DNA from: Synechococcus sp. NB0720_010
Lineage (GTDB): Bacteria > Cyanobacteriota > Cyanobacteriia > PCC-6307 > Cyanobiaceae
NCBI RefSeq assembly: GCF_023078835.1
Contig: NZ_CP090898.1
Coordinates: 1,242,045 to 1,306,044, forward strand
Direction: 5' to 3'
Length of the DNA stretch: 64,000 nucleotides
Part shown: positions 20,949-30,506 of the stretch, one piece after another
Position numbering within the stretch: the stretch's first letter is position 1
Layout: each line of letters begins with the position of its first letter
The notes under the pieces: generated by a model
Seen by the model: the letters and a program-made list of their open reading frames with translations, nothing else
The model's database searches: none
What the model was told of the DNA's origin: nothing
Made by a program: the position numbers and the translations under genes

Positions 20949-21953
20949 CTAACAAGCAGCTGTTGTCCAACGTTGTTGGAGGGTTTCGTCGATCCGCTCG
21001 ACCCTCTCCCGCAGAGCAGGCGGCAATCGACGCCACCAGTGCTGATGCGTGCAGGTGCGCGGTTTGAGTTGCCAGCCAGAGGCCTCAAGCACCGCGCGCA
21101 GCTGGCTGATCGCCGGTTGGGGATAGGCGGGATTAATCACGTCCTCCAGATCGATCCCGCCGAGGTCATCGATGCCAGCAGCCAAGGCAGAGGGCAGGGA
21201 CGCCAAAGGCCAGAGATTGGGTGGCGTCTGCAGGTGCACCTCCTGCGGCAAGAGGGACCGGGCATCGGCGATCAACTCCAGGAGATCCCCTTGCTCGGAT
21301 TCGCTCAGAACAACCGCTGAATCACCATCGGGTCGCCAGGGCTGAAGGATCACTTCCTGCAGGTGCCCCCAGCGCAACTGGAGATCCCGCAGCAGCTCCA
21401 AGGCCCTGATGCGATCAGCGCGGCTTTCGCCCACGCCCAACAGCAGCCCCGTGGTGAAAGGGATACCCAAGCGTCCTGCCTGCTCGAGTTGAGCCAGGCG
21501 AACCTCCAGACGCTTGCTGGGGGCGCGGGCATGCAGGGGCTCATAGGCAGGACCGAGCCCCTCCAACATCAAGCCCATCGAGGGATTGCTCCGGCCAAGG
21601 CGCGCCATTTCCTGACAGCTCAGGGGACCCGCATTCGTGTGGGGAAGCCGGCCCTGATCCAGGGCGAGCTGGCTGAGCTGCAGCAGACGGCTGAACCAGG
21701 CAGCGCGGCCCGCTGATCCAGGCGCCTCTTCACCGCTCAACAGCAACACCTCAGCAGCGGCGGGACGCTCACGCAGCTGCAGCAGGGCCTCCTCAGCCGT
21801 GAGTGGTACAGCCAGTGCTGGGGAGACGCGAAAACTGCAGTAGCCGCAGCGGTTGAAGCAGCCGCGGGTCGGAACCAACGTGACGCTGGGACTCCAGGTG
21901 ACGACGGCCTCAGCAGGCACGGAACGCGCAGCGACAAGCGGGACTGATGCCAC
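20949..21953 (-). CDS. cofG: 7,8-didemethyl-8-hydroxy-5-deazariboflavin synthase subunit CofG
   Basis: 334 residues. TRGCFNRCGYCSFR is the CxxxCxxC radical SAM motif in the CofG context, followed by LLLSGEEAPG, HTNAGPLSCQEM and FTTGLLLGVGES. With CofH it joins a tyrosine-derived group to the ribityl-diaminouracil intermediate to make F0, the 5-deazaflavin used in cyanobacteria as antenna chromophore of DNA photolyase. No cofH is in this window. Downstream, 28 bases away, lies a second radical SAM gene, probably cotranscribed; upstream the psbA promoter points the other way. Confidence 0.92.
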   Translation of the reverse strand: MASVPLVAARSVPAEAVVTWSPSVTLVPTRGCFNRCGYCSFRVSPALAVPLTAEEALLQLRERPAAAEVLLLSGEEAPGSAGRAAWFSRLLQLSQLALDQGRLPHTNAGPLSCQEMARLGRSNPSMGLMLEGLGPAYEPLHARAPSKRLEVRLAQLEQAGRLGIPFTTGLLLGVGESRADRIRALELLRDLQLRWGHLQEVILQPWRPDGDSAVVLSESEQGDLLELIADARSLLPQEVHLQTPPNLWPLASLPSALAAGIDDLGGIDLEDVINPAYPQPAISQLRAVLEASGWQLKPRTCTHQHWWRRLPPALRERVERIDETLQQRWTTAAC

Positions 21954-22025
21954 CGATTAGCAGGACTTGGGGGCCGGAAAGCCTGAGAAGGCGTTAACGC
22001 GTCGCAATGTCGCGCAAACATCCGT

Positions 22026-22031
22026 TACATT
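22026..22031 (+). promoter_or_regulatory. psbA: Candidate -10 element of psbA
   Basis: TACATT matches TATAAT in four of six positions and would place the transcript start near 22040, giving a leader of about 70 bases before ATG 22110. The -35 candidate (TCGCAA about 18 bases upstream) is poor, so the promoter is tentative. The whole 156-base gap between divergent cofG and psbA must hold both promoters. Confidence 0.35.
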
Positions 22032-22109
22032 GGGTATGGCAGGGCGGGTTACCGACCTGTCCTTCCCTAACCGCCAAGCGTTCGCGCCCGGCACTTCTTT
22101 CCCGTACTC

Positions 22110-23189
22110 ATGACGACCACCCTCCAGCAGCGCCAAGGCGCTTCTGCGTGGAACCAGTTCTGCGAGTGGGTCACCAGCACCGACAACCGCCTCTATGTGG
22201 GTTGGTTCGGCGTTCTGATGATTCCCTGCCTGCTGGCCGCCACCATCTGCTTCATCGTTGCGTTCATCGCAGCACCCCCCGTCGACATCGACGGCATCCG
22301 TGAGCCTGTTGCTGGCTCCCTGATCTACGGAAACAACATCATCTCTGGTGCTGTTATCCCCTCCAGCAACGCCATCGGCCTGCACTTCTATCCCATCTGG
22401 GAAGCCGCCAGCCTCGACGAGTGGCTGTACAACGGTGGTCCTTTCCAGCTGGTTGTTTTCCACTTCCTCATCGGCATCTACGCCTACATGGGTCGTGAGT
22501 GGGAACTCTCCTACCGCCTCGGCATGCGCCCCTGGATCTGCGTTGCTTACAGCGCACCCGTGGCTGCTGCTTCCGCTGTGTTCCTGGTGTATCCCTTCGG
22601 TCAGGGCTCCTTCTCGGACGCCATGCCCCTCGGCATCTCCGGCACCTTCAACTACATGCTGGTGTTCCAGGCTGAGCACAACATCCTGATGCACCCCTTC
22701 CACATGCTTGGTGTGGCTGGTGTCTTCGGTGGTTCCCTGTTCTCCGCCATGCACGGCTCCCTGGTGACCTCCTCCCTGGTGCGTGAAACCACCGAGAGCG
22801 AGTCCCAGAACTACGGCTACAAGTTCGGCCAAGAGGAAGAGACCTACAACATCGTGGCTGCCCACGGTTACTTCGGTCGCCTGATCTTCCAATACGCCTC
22901 CTTCAACAACAGCCGCAGCCTTCACTTCTTCCTGGCTGCCTGGCCCGTCGTTGGCATCTGGTTCACCGCCCTGGGCGTCAGCACCATGGCCTTCAACCTG
23001 AACGGCTTCAACTTCAACCAGTCGATCCTGGATTCCCAGGGTCGTGTGCTGAACACCTGGGCTGACGTGCTGAACCGCGCCAACCTCGGTATGGAAGTGA
23101 TGCACGAGCGCAACGCTCACAACTTCCCCCTCGACCTGGCTGCAGCTGAGTCCACCCCCGTGGCTCTGACCGCACCCGCCATCGGCTGA
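22110..23189 (+). CDS. psbA: Photosystem II reaction-centre protein D1, D1:2 (Glu130) type
   Basis: 359 residues. All cofactor ligands expected for D1 are in place: His118, Tyr126, Tyr161, Asp170, Glu189, His198, His215, His272, His332, Glu333, Asp342 and the processing site after Ala344 (DLAAAEST). Residue 130 is Glu (MGREWELS). In cyanobacteria Glu130 marks the high-light D1:2 form and Gln130 the low-light D1:1 form, because residue 130 hydrogen-bonds the primary pheophytin acceptor. D1 carries P680, pheophytin and QB and ligates the Mn4CaO5 cluster. Codon use is strongly biased toward C and T endings, as in tuf. Picocyanobacteria usually have more psbA copies elsewhere. Confidence 0.99.
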   Translation: MTTTLQQRQGASAWNQFCEWVTSTDNRLYVGWFGVLMIPCLLAATICFIVAFIAAPPVDIDGIREPVAGSLIYGNNIISGAVIPSSNAIGLHFYPIWEAASLDEWLYNGGPFQLVVFHFLIGIYAYMGREWELSYRLGMRPWICVAYSAPVAAASAVFLVYPFGQGSFSDAMPLGISGTFNYMLVFQAEHNILMHPFHMLGVAGVFGGSLFSAMHGSLVTSSLVRETTESESQNYGYKFGQEEETYNIVAAHGYFGRLIFQYASFNNSRSLHFFLAAWPVVGIWFTALGVSTMAFNLNGFNFNQSILDSQGRVLNTWADVLNRANLGMEVMHERNAHNFPLDLAAAESTPVALTAPAIG

Positions 23190-23209
23190 GGTTGATCCTC
23201 AAACCAAAA

Positions 23210-23229
23210 GGTTCAATCTCGGTTGAACC
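23210..23229 (+). other. Hairpin in the psbA 3' region
   Basis: GGTTCAA, loop TCTCGG, TTGAACC: a perfect 7-bp stem 20 bases after the psbA stop and just before the terminator. It may stabilise the psbA mRNA 3' end. Confidence 0.45.
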
Positions 23230-23231
23230 AG

Positions 23232-23258
23232 AAGCCCCCTCGCAAGAGGGGGCTTTTT
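23232..23258 (+). terminator. Intrinsic terminator of psbA
   Basis: AAGCCCCCTC (23232-23241), GNRA-type loop GCAA, GAGGGGGCTT (23246-23255), then TTT. The stem is a perfect 10 bp. On the other strand the stem would sit just after the nth stop (23272), so it could serve nth weakly as well. Confidence 0.92.
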
Positions 23259-23271
23259 GTTGGGGGGGGCG

Positions 23272-23943
23272 CTAGGCCTTGGTCCAGGTCACAGGCCTGC
23301 GGCGGTTGGGATAGAGCTCCTGACAGAGGGGACAGACCCGCCCATCACAACCACGAGCCGTGCAGAACTCCCTGCCATAAAAAATGATCTGCAGGTGAAG
23401 CTTGTTCCAGGCGTCCTTGGGGAACAGCCGCTTGAGATCCGTTTCAGTGCGAGCCACGCTGACGCCACTGCTCAAGCCCCAGCGCTGAGCCAAGCGGTGG
23501 ATGTGGGTGTCCACGGGAAAAGCCGGGACCCCGAAGGCTTGAGCCATCACCACACTGGCGGTCTTATGGCCCACCCCCGGCAGCGCCTCGAGGGCTGAAA
23601 AACTGGCGGGGACCTCACCCCCATGGCGCTCCAGCAGGAGCTCCGCGAGACGCTTGACATTGCGAGCCTTGGTTTTCGCCAAGCCCAGCTGCCGGATGTA
23701 GTCCAGGATTTCGGACTCAGGCAGCGCCGCCATGGCCTGGGGTGTTGCTCCAGCGGCAAAGAGGGCTGGCGTCACCTCGTTGACCTTCTTATCCGTGCAC
23801 TGGGCACTGAGTAGGACCGCGATCAACAGGGTGAAGGGATCGCTGTGGTCCAACGGGATCGGCGTCTCGGGGTAATGCTCCTCAAGGCGCTGCATGATCA
23901 GCGCCGCGCGCTCCTGCTTCCTCAAGACCGAACGCTGCTGCAA
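23272..23943 (-). CDS. nth: Endonuclease III
   Basis: 223 residues. HhH motif [12 protein letters not shown] with the catalytic Lys, followed by [14 protein letters not shown] with the catalytic Asp: a bifunctional glycosylase/AP lyase acting on oxidised pyrimidines. [19 protein letters not shown] is the standard N-terminal signature. The C-terminal Cys cluster reads [14 protein letters not shown], that is C-x4-C-x4-C-x2-C, not the C-x6-C-x2-C-x5-C of E. coli Nth. Four Cys are still available for a 4Fe-4S cluster. Convergent with psbA, divergent from aroC (41-base gap). Confidence 0.93.
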   Translation of the reverse strand: MQQRSVLRKQERAALIMQRLEEHYPETPIPLDHSDPFTLLIAVLLSAQCTDKKVNEVTPALFAAGATPQAMAALPESEILDYIRQLGLAKTKARNVKRLAELLLERHGGEVPASFSALEALPGVGHKTASVVMAQAFGVPAFPVDTHIHRLAQRWGLSSGVSVARTETDLKRLFPKDAWNKLHLQIIFYGREFCTARGCDGRVCPLCQELYPNRRRPVTWTKA

Positions 23944-23984
23944 CCAAAGCCCAGTTTGTAGGCTCGCACCAGCGCACTCAGCCC

Positions 23985-25073
23985 ATGGGAAGCAGCTTCG
24001 GCGATCTCTTCCGCATCAGCACCTTCGGCGAATCCCACGGCGGCGGGGTTGGCGTGATTGTGGAGGGTTGTCCGCCGCGACTGGAACTCGACCTCGAGGC
24101 GATCCAAGCCGAGCTGGATCGACGCAAACCAGGCCAAAGCAAGATCACAACCCCCCGCAAAGAAGACGATCGGGTGGAAGTCCTCAGTGGTCTGCTCGAT
24201 GGGGTCACCCTCGGCACCCCGATCGCAATGGTGGTGCGCAACAAAGACCAGCGTCCCCAGGACTACAAGGAGATGGAGGTGGCCTTCCGCCCCTCCCACG
24301 CCGATGCCACCTACCAAGCGAAATACGGCATCCAGGCCCGTAGTGGTGGCGGGCGCGCCTCAGCGCGGGAGACGATCGGTCGGGTCGCCGCTGGGGCCAT
24401 CGCCAAGCAGCTGCTGAGCAAAGCCCACGGCACAGAAGTGGTGGCCTGGGTCAAACGCATTCATGACATCGAGGCCGAGATCGATCCAGCAGCGGTGACC
24501 CTTGAGGCCGTCGAAAGCAACATCGTGCGCTGCCCCAATGCCGCTGTTGCGGAGCGGATGATCGAGCGGATCGAAGCCATCGGGCGGGAAGGGGACTCCT
24601 GCGGTGGCGTGATCGAGTGTGTGGTTCGCGGCGTACCCGCCGGCTTGGGCATGCCCGTCTTCGACAAGCTTGAGGCCGATCTGGCCAAGGCGGTGATGTC
24701 CCTACCGGCCACCAAAGGCTTTGAGATCGGCTCCGGATTTGCCGGAACCTTGCTCAAGGGCAGCGAACACAACGATGCGTTCTTGCCCACTGGAGATGGC
24801 AGCCTGCACACCGCCACCAACAACTCTGGCGGAATTCAGGGGGGGATCAGCAACGGCGAGGCGATCGTGATCCGTGTGGCCTTCAAGCCAACGGCCACGA
24901 TCCGCAAGGCCCAACAAACGATCAATGCCCGGGGTGAGGCCACGACCCTGGAAGCAAAAGGTCGGCACGACCCCTGCGTGTTGCCCAGGGCCGTACCGAT
25001 GGTGGAGGCGATGGTCGCCCTTGTGCTGGCTGATCACCTGCTGCGGCAGCAGGGTCAGTGCAGCCTCTGGTGA
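23985..25073 (+). CDS. aroC: Chorismate synthase
   Basis: 362 residues. [69 protein letters not shown] and [18 protein letters not shown] are the successive chorismate synthase signatures. It converts EPSP to chorismate with reduced FMN. Together with pheA in this window it belongs to aromatic amino acid, quinone and tocopherol supply. Ends 7 bases before the convergent H1-like gene. Confidence 0.97.
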   Translation: MGSSFGDLFRISTFGESHGGGVGVIVEGCPPRLELDLEAIQAELDRRKPGQSKITTPRKEDDRVEVLSGLLDGVTLGTPIAMVVRNKDQRPQDYKEMEVAFRPSHADATYQAKYGIQARSGGGRASARETIGRVAAGAIAKQLLSKAHGTEVVAWVKRIHDIEAEIDPAAVTLEAVESNIVRCPNAAVAERMIERIEAIGREGDSCGGVIECVVRGVPAGLGMPVFDKLEADLAKAVMSLPATKGFEIGSGFAGTLLKGSEHNDAFLPTGDGSLHTATNNSGGIQGGISNGEAIVIRVAFKPTATIRKAQQTINARGEATTLEAKGRHDPCVLPRAVPMVEAMVALVLADHLLRQQGQCSLW

Positions 25074-25080
25074 GAGCGGA

Positions 25081-25740
25081 TCAACGCAGGCTGGTCAGCT
25101 GAGCAGCGCCGTTGTTGCCGTTGGTCGAGGGTGCGGAACCCAAACGGCCGACGGCCTTCGCCATACGCTTCGCCACTGAGCCACCGCGGGTGGCCCCGGT
25201 CTTCTTCACCGGGTTGCGTGCTGCTTTTTTAGCGACCGGCTTGGCCTTGGGCGCAACCTTGGATTTCGCAGCAGCGGCAGGCTTGGCCTTCGCGGCAGTG
25301 CTCGCAGCTTTCTTCGGAGCTGCTTTCTTCACCGCTGTGGCTTTCGCCGCAGGCTTGGCCTTGGCGGCAGCGCGCTTGGTGGTGGTTGCCGATGCCTTTT
25401 TGGCAGCGGTCTTCTTGGGGGCGGCTTTCTTGGGCGCCGCTTTACTGATGGTGCTGCGGCTGCGGTGGCTCAGGATCAGAGCCCATTCCGCATCCGAGAG
25501 GTTCGCGGGCTTGGCGCCATGGGCATTGGCGAGCTTGGCCGCTTTCTCAATGTCGGAAATGAGGTTTTTCCAAGAGGTCGCGAAACGCTTGTCGGATTGC
25601 GACTTAGCTCCGCTTTCAACCAGGGTCTCGACGACCCCAGCTGCAGAGACCTTCTTGCGGCGGCGATTGAAAATCTCCTTTTGGAGCTGAGCGATCAGAG
25701 CATCAGCTTTATCGCTCAACTTGATGGTGAGTTGAGACAT
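25081..25740 (-). CDS. Histone H1-like Lys/Ala-rich protein
   Basis: 219 residues in two parts. Residues 1-100 are globular (MSQLTIKLSDKADALIAQL..., FNRRRKKVSAAGVVETLVESG) and may hold a short coiled or ribbon-helix-like fold. Residues about 100-195 are an almost pure Lys/Ala/Pro tail with AAPKKAAPKK, AAAKAKPAAK and similar repeats, like eukaryotic H1 and bacterial H1-like proteins such as HctB, AlgP or BpH. A tail of this kind binds DNA or RNA through charge. I do not recognise a named cyanobacterial gene. It sits between aroC (convergent) and the KDPG-aldolase-family gene (same strand, 39-base gap). A nucleoid-associated role is inferred. Confidence 0.75.
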   Translation of the reverse strand: MSQLTIKLSDKADALIAQLQKEIFNRRRKKVSAAGVVETLVESGAKSQSDKRFATSWKNLISDIEKAAKLANAHGAKPANLSDAEWALILSHRSRSTISKAAPKKAAPKKTAAKKASATTTKRAAAKAKPAAKATAVKKAAPKKAASTAAKAKPAAAAKSKVAPKAKPVAKKAARNPVKKTGATRGGSVAKRMAKAVGRLGSAPSTNGNNGAAQLTSLR

Positions 25741-25779
25741 AGGTCGAAAGACGTCTATCCCATGAGTAACACTCTGGAC

Positions 25780-26478
25780 TCAACCTGACAACAAGTCGCC
25801 ATTGGCGCGCTGCTCGAGCCATGCCAGCAGCGCCGTCAACCCTGGCCGCAATTGCAGGGGTTGCTGTGGGCCTTGAGACGTCTCAAACAAGCTCCCTCCC
25901 AAGGCCACCGCATCGACTCCGGACTCCAACCAGAGACGTGCATCCAGGGCTGACAACCCTCCTGCCGCAATGCAATAGGGCAATGGCGACAGGGGTCCTG
26001 CAAGCGAGTTCCAATAGCTCGCACCCAGACTGCTGGCCGGGAAAAGCTTCACTGCGGGCGCACCCAAGGCCTGGGCCCGTGCCACTTCCGACGGGGTGTA
26101 GACACCAGGAATCAAGGTGATCCTGGCCTGTTGCGCTTTCGCCAAAAGCTCAGGCTCAAGGATGGGCGAGACGACATAGTCCAAACCGGCGGATTGAGCC
26201 GCCGCCAATCCTTTCAGGCATCGCACCGACGCAGCACCCAGGCGCAGTGACGGAAAAGACTGGCGCAGCTCCATCGCCAACTCAACCCAGGCGGGAGTGA
26301 GAGCAACCGCCAGCTCGACATGGCGCAGACCTGCTTCAACAAGGAGGTTCAGTTGGTGCTGGGCCTGCTGAAGCTCAGAAACACGAAGCACCGCCAGCAC
26401 AGGCTGGCGGTGCAATCCCCTGAGAAGCCCAGAGGGATCTGAGGCGAGGACCTCAGACGTATTCAGCAACTCGGACAT
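25780..26478 (-). CDS. eda: KDPG / 4-hydroxy-2-oxoglutarate aldolase family protein
   Basis: 232 residues. Class I aldolase features: QPVLAVLRV, HVELAVALTPAW (Glu equivalent to catalytic Glu45), PGVYTPSEVARAQALG and VKLFPASSLG with the Schiff-base Lys, then CIAAGGLS and VDAVALGGSLF. This matches KDPG aldolase of the Entner-Doudoroff pathway and related oxo-acid aldolases; the true substrate cannot be read from sequence. The start overlaps the end of ftsH by 26 bases, so it is probably translated from the ftsH message. Confidence 0.85.
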   Translation of the reverse strand: MSELLNTSEVLASDPSGLLRGLHRQPVLAVLRVSELQQAQHQLNLLVEAGLRHVELAVALTPAWVELAMELRQSFPSLRLGAASVRCLKGLAAAQSAGLDYVVSPILEPELLAKAQQARITLIPGVYTPSEVARAQALGAPAVKLFPASSLGASYWNSLAGPLSPLPYCIAAGGLSALDARLWLESGVDAVALGGSLFETSQGPQQPLQLRPGLTALLAWLEQRANGDLLSG

Positions 26479-28297
26479 CGCTGCGGATCAACAGCTCCTG
26501 CAGATCCTCAGCATCCACCGTCTCGCGCTCAACGAGCATCTCAGCGAGCTCATCAAGAACGCTGCGGTTTCCATTGAGAACGGCGATCGCCCGCTTGTAG
26601 GCCTCTGCCACCAGCAAGCTGACCTCTTCATCGATCGCAGCGGCAGTGTCTTCCGAGAAGTCACGCTCAGCTGCGATGTCACGGCCGAGGAACATGCCGC
26701 CCTGGCTGCGACCCAGGGCCACAGGACCAAGGCGATCGCTCATGCCAAAGCGCGTGACCATCTGACGGGCCACCCGAGCCACCTGCTGGAGGTCGTTGGA
26801 GGCGCCGGTGGTGACTTCGTCTTCGCCATAGACGATCTCTTCGGCAACCCGGCCACCCAGGGCAACAGCCATCTGGTTCTGGAGATAGGCGCGGGAGTAC
26901 AGACCGGACTCCATGCGCTCTTCACTGGGGGTGAAGAAGGTCAGACCACCAGCGTTACCGCGGGGAATGATCGAGATCTTCTGCACCGGGTCGTAGTCGG
27001 GCATCAGGGCGCCAACCAAGGCGTGACCCGCCTCGTGATAGGCCACAAGGCGCTTGCGCTTCTCGCTCATCACCCGGTCCTTCTTCTCAGGACCAGCCAT
27101 GACCCGCTCAATCGCATCATTCACCTCGTCCATGGAGACTTCGGTGAGCTGACGGCGAGCCGCCAGGATCGCGGCTTCGTTGAGGAGGTTGGCGAGATCG
27201 GCGCCGGTGTAGCCAGGGGTCCGGCGGGCGATCTTGTCGAGATCAACGTCCTTAGACAGGGTCTTGCCGCGGGCATGGACCCCAAGGATCTGCAGACGAC
27301 CGGCGTAGTCCGGGCGATCGACGACCACCTGGCGATCGAAACGACCGGGACGCATCAGTGCTGCGTCCAGAACGTCAGGGCGGTTGGTTGCCGCGACGAT
27401 GATGATGCCGGTGTTGCCCTCAAAGCCATCCATCTCCGTCAGGAGCTGGTTGAGGGTTTGTTCACGCTCGTCATTGCCACCGCCGAGACCAGCGCCGCGT
27501 TGACGACCGACAGCGTCGATCTCGTCGATGAAGACGATGCAAGGGGCGTTCTTCTTGGCCTGCTCAAACAGGTCACGGACGCGGCTGGCGCCCACACCAA
27601 CGAACATCTCGACGAACTCCGAACCGGAGATCGAGAAGAAGGGGACACCGGCCTCGCCGGCAACGGCCTTCGCCAGAAGGGTCTTACCGGTACCGGGAGG
27701 ACCCACAAGCAGGACACCTTTGGGGATCTTCGCGCCGACGGCGGTAAAGCGGTCGGGGTTCTTGAGGAAGTCGACGACCTCGGTCAACTCGAGCTTGGCG
27801 CCTTCAATGCCGGCCACATCACCAAAGGTGACCTGGGTCTCGGGCTCCATCTGAACCCGGGCCTTGCTCTTGCCGAAGTTCATCGCGGGGTTGCCGCCAC
27901 CGCCCTGGGCGCGGCGCAGCAGGAAGAACAGGCCACCCAGCAGCAGCAGGGGGAAAATCAGGGAACCAATGGCCTGCTGCCAAGCCTGGGGCTGACGGGA
28001 GGGCTCAACGGCGATATCGACCTTGTGACCTTCCAGGAGCTTCAGCAGGTCCTTGTCAGGAGCGAGGTTGACCACGGCGCGCTGGCCGTCGTTCTCCACC
28101 ACCTGGGCCGTGCCCCGATCGGGAGCGATCAGCACCCGGGAGACCTCGTTGGCTTCAACGGCTTCCACGAAGTCGCTGTAGCGGAGGGTGCGCGGCGCAT
28201 TGGCGGGATCAGGACGATCCAGGAAGGCCGTACCCACGGCGATCACCACTACGGCTAGGAGGACGTAAAGCCCCGCATTGCGCCAGCGCTTCTTCAC
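26453..28297 (-). CDS. ftsH: ATP-dependent zinc metalloprotease FtsH
   Basis: 614 residues. Two N-terminal membrane segments (about 7-25 and 108-126) flank a lumenal domain; then AAA+ with [19 protein letters not shown] (Walker A), [13 protein letters not shown] (Walker B), [18 protein letters not shown] (SRH), and the protease with HEAGH zinc ligands. Length and the [20 protein letters not shown] stretch fit the thylakoid FtsH group (FtsH2/FtsH3 of Synechocystis) that removes damaged D1. Which paralogue this is cannot be settled without a tree. Upstream on the same strand lie sat and psbO. Confidence 0.97.
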   Translation of the reverse strand: MKKRWRNAGLYVLLAVVVIAVGTAFLDRPDPANAPRTLRYSDFVEAVEANEVSRVLIAPDRGTAQVVENDGQRAVVNLAPDKDLLKLLEGHKVDIAVEPSRQPQAWQQAIGSLIFPLLLLGGLFFLLRRAQGGGGNPAMNFGKSKARVQMEPETQVTFGDVAGIEGAKLELTEVVDFLKNPDRFTAVGAKIPKGVLLVGPPGTGKTLLAKAVAGEAGVPFFSISGSEFVEMFVGVGASRVRDLFEQAKKNAPCIVFIDEIDAVGRQRGAGLGGGNDEREQTLNQLLTEMDGFEGNTGIIIVAATNRPDVLDAALMRPGRFDRQVVVDRPDYAGRLQILGVHARGKTLSKDVDLDKIARRTPGYTGADLANLLNEAAILAARRQLTEVSMDEVNDAIERVMAGPEKKDRVMSEKRKRLVAYHEAGHALVGALMPDYDPVQKISIIPRGNAGGLTFFTPSEERMESGLYSRAYLQNQMAVALGGRVAEEIVYGEDEVTTGASNDLQQVARVARQMVTRFGMSDRLGPVALGRSQGGMFLGRDIAAERDFSEDTAAAIDEEVSLLVAEAYKRAIAVLNGNRSVLDELAEMLVERETVDAEDLQELLIRSDVRVAEYV

Positions 28298-28346
28298 TTG
28301 CTTCTCCGCTTGTTCGAGGACAGTGATTAAGGAATGTTAACCGGAC

Positions 28347-29516
28347 TCAGGCTGCTGAACGCAGAACCTCGACAACGCTCTTGAAGGCGAACCATTCGGG
28401 GATTTCCTCACCGCCCCGCAGCATCTGGCGGAACTGGGTGCCGCTGAGCTTGCGGATGTGCAGACCGCGGGCATCGGCGTGCTCGGCCGTCACATAGCCC
28501 TCTTCCTCGGTGTAGACGAGGTTCAAGGACGGCACAGTCTCCATGCCCAGTTCAGGAGCGTTCTCACGGGCGAAGTCCTGGGCCTGATACGGGCCATAGA
28601 AGTCCTCACCGCTGATGGAGGACTTACAGCCAGCCATGTCGCGGCCAATGATGAAGTGGGTGCAGCCGTAGTTCTTGCGGATGATCATGTGCTGCAGCGC
28701 CTCCCGGGGCCCAGCCATGTGCATCGAGTAGGGGAGGTAGGCCCAACGGATGCGGGGGTTGTTCACCTCAGCCGCCAGGCGCTCATAGGTCTGGAAGCGA
28801 ACAGCACCGGGGATGTCGTCGTCCTGGGTCGGTCCGCAGGTGGGGTGCACCAGGACCACGCCCTGATCGCTCACGTTGGTGGCATCAAGAGCCCGGGTGA
28901 AGAGCTCGTAGTGGGCGCGGTGGATCGGGTTACGGCACTGGAAGGCCACGACGTCCTGGCCCTCAGGCAGGTTGGCGCGCACCTCAGCCGGGGTTTTGCA
29001 GGGGAAGACACGCTCAGGCAGCTCCAGGCCTTGAATCGAGCCACCCAGGTAGAAGCGACCGCGCTCGGTGGCGATCATCTTCACGGCAGGGTGCTCCAGG
29101 GAGGAGGTGCCGTAGCAGCCGACGGCTTCACGAGCCTTGTCCGGCTCCCACTTGCTCTCGACCGTCATCACCGCCAGCTCTTGACCGCGATAGGTCAGCA
29201 GCAGCTTTTGGCCGACGGCGATGTCATCGCGATCGGTATCCATCACGATCGGCAGGCCAAAGAGAAGGCCGCTGGTGGTGCGGTTCTTCTCCACCACCGA
29301 GAGATAGTCGTCCTGGTGCATGAAGCCGCGCAGCGGCGAGAAGCCACCCACCATCAGCAGCTCGACGTCGCAGGCATTGCGATCGGAGCACTCGACCACG
29401 TGATCCACGCCGGCCTTGAGCGCATCACGCTGATCGGCAGGCACCCGCAGGTCCACAAGGGTGCCGCCGTGGGGAGCGATCAAACCCGAACGGGTTGCTG
29501 CAGCTGCGGAGGTCAT
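28347..29516 (-). CDS. sat: Sulfate adenylyltransferase (ATP sulfurylase)
   Basis: 389 residues from ATG 29516; a TTG seven codons earlier is less likely. FQCRNPIHRAHYELFTRAL contains the QxRNPxHxxH nucleotide-binding motif, and GRDMAGCKSS the second conserved loop. No APS kinase domain is fused, so this is the monofunctional assimilatory type. It activates sulfate with ATP to APS for cysteine synthesis. Lies between psbO and ftsH, separated from psbO by a strong terminator, so it needs its own promoter in the 112-base gap. Confidence 0.96.
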   Translation of the reverse strand: MTSAAAATRSGLIAPHGGTLVDLRVPADQRDALKAGVDHVVECSDRNACDVELLMVGGFSPLRGFMHQDDYLSVVEKNRTTSGLLFGLPIVMDTDRDDIAVGQKLLLTYRGQELAVMTVESKWEPDKAREAVGCYGTSSLEHPAVKMIATERGRFYLGGSIQGLELPERVFPCKTPAEVRANLPEGQDVVAFQCRNPIHRAHYELFTRALDATNVSDQGVVLVHPTCGPTQDDDIPGAVRFQTYERLAAEVNNPRIRWAYLPYSMHMAGPREALQHMIIRKNYGCTHFIIGRDMAGCKSSISGEDFYGPYQAQDFARENAPELGMETVPSLNLVYTEEEGYVTAEHADARGLHIRKLSGTQFRQMLRGGEEIPEWFAFKSVVEVLRSAA

Positions 29517-29573
29517 GGCGGCGAGGGATGGATCCAATGCCGGCGATTCTCCCAGAGCACTCGGGAAACCATG

Positions 29574-29599
29574 AAAAAGGGGGCTCCGAAGAGCCCCCT
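29574..29599 (-). terminator. Intrinsic terminator of psbO
   Basis: On the minus strand AGGGGGCTC, loop TTCG, GAGCCCCCT followed by TTTT: a perfect 9-bp stem with a stable UUCG loop, 30 bases after the psbO stop. Confidence 0.92.
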
Positions 29600-29628
29600 A
29601 ATCAAAGGTTCTGAGACCGGGAAGGGGA

Positions 29629-30450
29629 TCAGGCCTTCTCGAGGCGGCCGTAGAGCTGACCAACGATCTTGACGTCGACAGGGTCATGGCTGCCCATGTC
29701 GGTGTCAGAGGGCTGAACAGCGGTGAAGACGCCTGCGAACTCACCGGTGGAAGCATCCACCTTGGTGATGGAGAGGTTCATCTCACCGGTGCCGTCGATG
29801 TAGCGCTTGCTGTTCTCACGGGCCAGCTCATCGTCCTGACCGTTCAGAGCAATCAGACCTTGGGCGTACTGAACACCGGTGGTCAGTGCACGACCCTTGG
29901 GATCGAGGAAGTTGGAAGTGCGGTAGCTGGGAACGCGATAAGCACCGTTGAGGTCGGTGCTGGTGCTGATGGCGGCGCCATCAGCGGTGGCGTCGAGCTC
30001 CTTGGAGGAGAAGGTGAAAGGCACTTCCTCACCACCGGGCAGCAGCACGGTGACGATCTGGAAGTCGATGCCGCCGAGCTCCTTGAAGTTGATGCCGTTA
30101 CCGGTCACGGCCAGATCGCCGTAGACCTGATCGAGGCTGGTGGTGAAACGGGTCAGGATCTTGGTGGCCACGAACTGGGCCTCCTGACGCTTGTTGGCGG
30201 GCTCGCCCTTCACGTACACCTCAGCGGGGTGCATGCAGACCTCGCGCAGCTGGTACTTGGTGTTGCTGTCGAGGGGGATGGACCCGCGGGCGGAGTCAGG
30301 AAGGGTCGGGCAGTCGTTGGCCAGACCGGTGTTGTGGATGTCGTCGTAGGTCAGATCAGCCCGATCAATAGCCTTCGCGCCGCCACTGCAAGCGGTCACG
30401 AGGGTCAAACAAAGGGCCAGCACGACGGCCAGCAAAGGACGGAAACGCAT
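29629..30450 (-). CDS. psbO: Photosystem II manganese-stabilising protein PsbO
   Basis: 273 residues. N-terminal signal sequence with a lipobox-like VTAC (residues 18-21), so a lipid-anchored lumenal form is possible. Mature part: IDRADLTYDDIHNTGLANDCP, LREVCMHPAEVYVKGEP (the two Cys of the conserved disulfide), GGIDFQIVTVLLPGGEEVPF and a C-terminal KIVGQLYGRLE. PsbO stabilises the Mn4CaO5 cluster on the lumenal face of PSII. Monocistronic, with a candidate promoter at 30507-30512 and terminator at 29574-29599. Confidence 0.98.
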   Translation of the reverse strand: MRFRPLLAVVLALCLTLVTACSGGAKAIDRADLTYDDIHNTGLANDCPTLPDSARGSIPLDSNTKYQLREVCMHPAEVYVKGEPANKRQEAQFVATKILTRFTTSLDQVYGDLAVTGNGINFKELGGIDFQIVTVLLPGGEEVPFTFSSKELDATADGAAISTSTDLNGAYRVPSYRTSNFLDPKGRALTTGVQYAQGLIALNGQDDELARENSKRYIDGTGEMNLSITKVDASTGEFAGVFTAVQPSDTDMGSHDPVDVKIVGQLYGRLEKA

Positions 30451-30506
30451 GGGGAGAAACCGGTCTGGCGGGGAAAACCTCAGGGATTGGGGTACGCCCG
30501 ATCGGG

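Noticed and set aside
20921-21088. Longer N-terminus of the B12-type radical SAM protein overlapping cofG
   Set aside because: The extension reads through the cofG 3' end and shows no domain; similarity begins after 20920.
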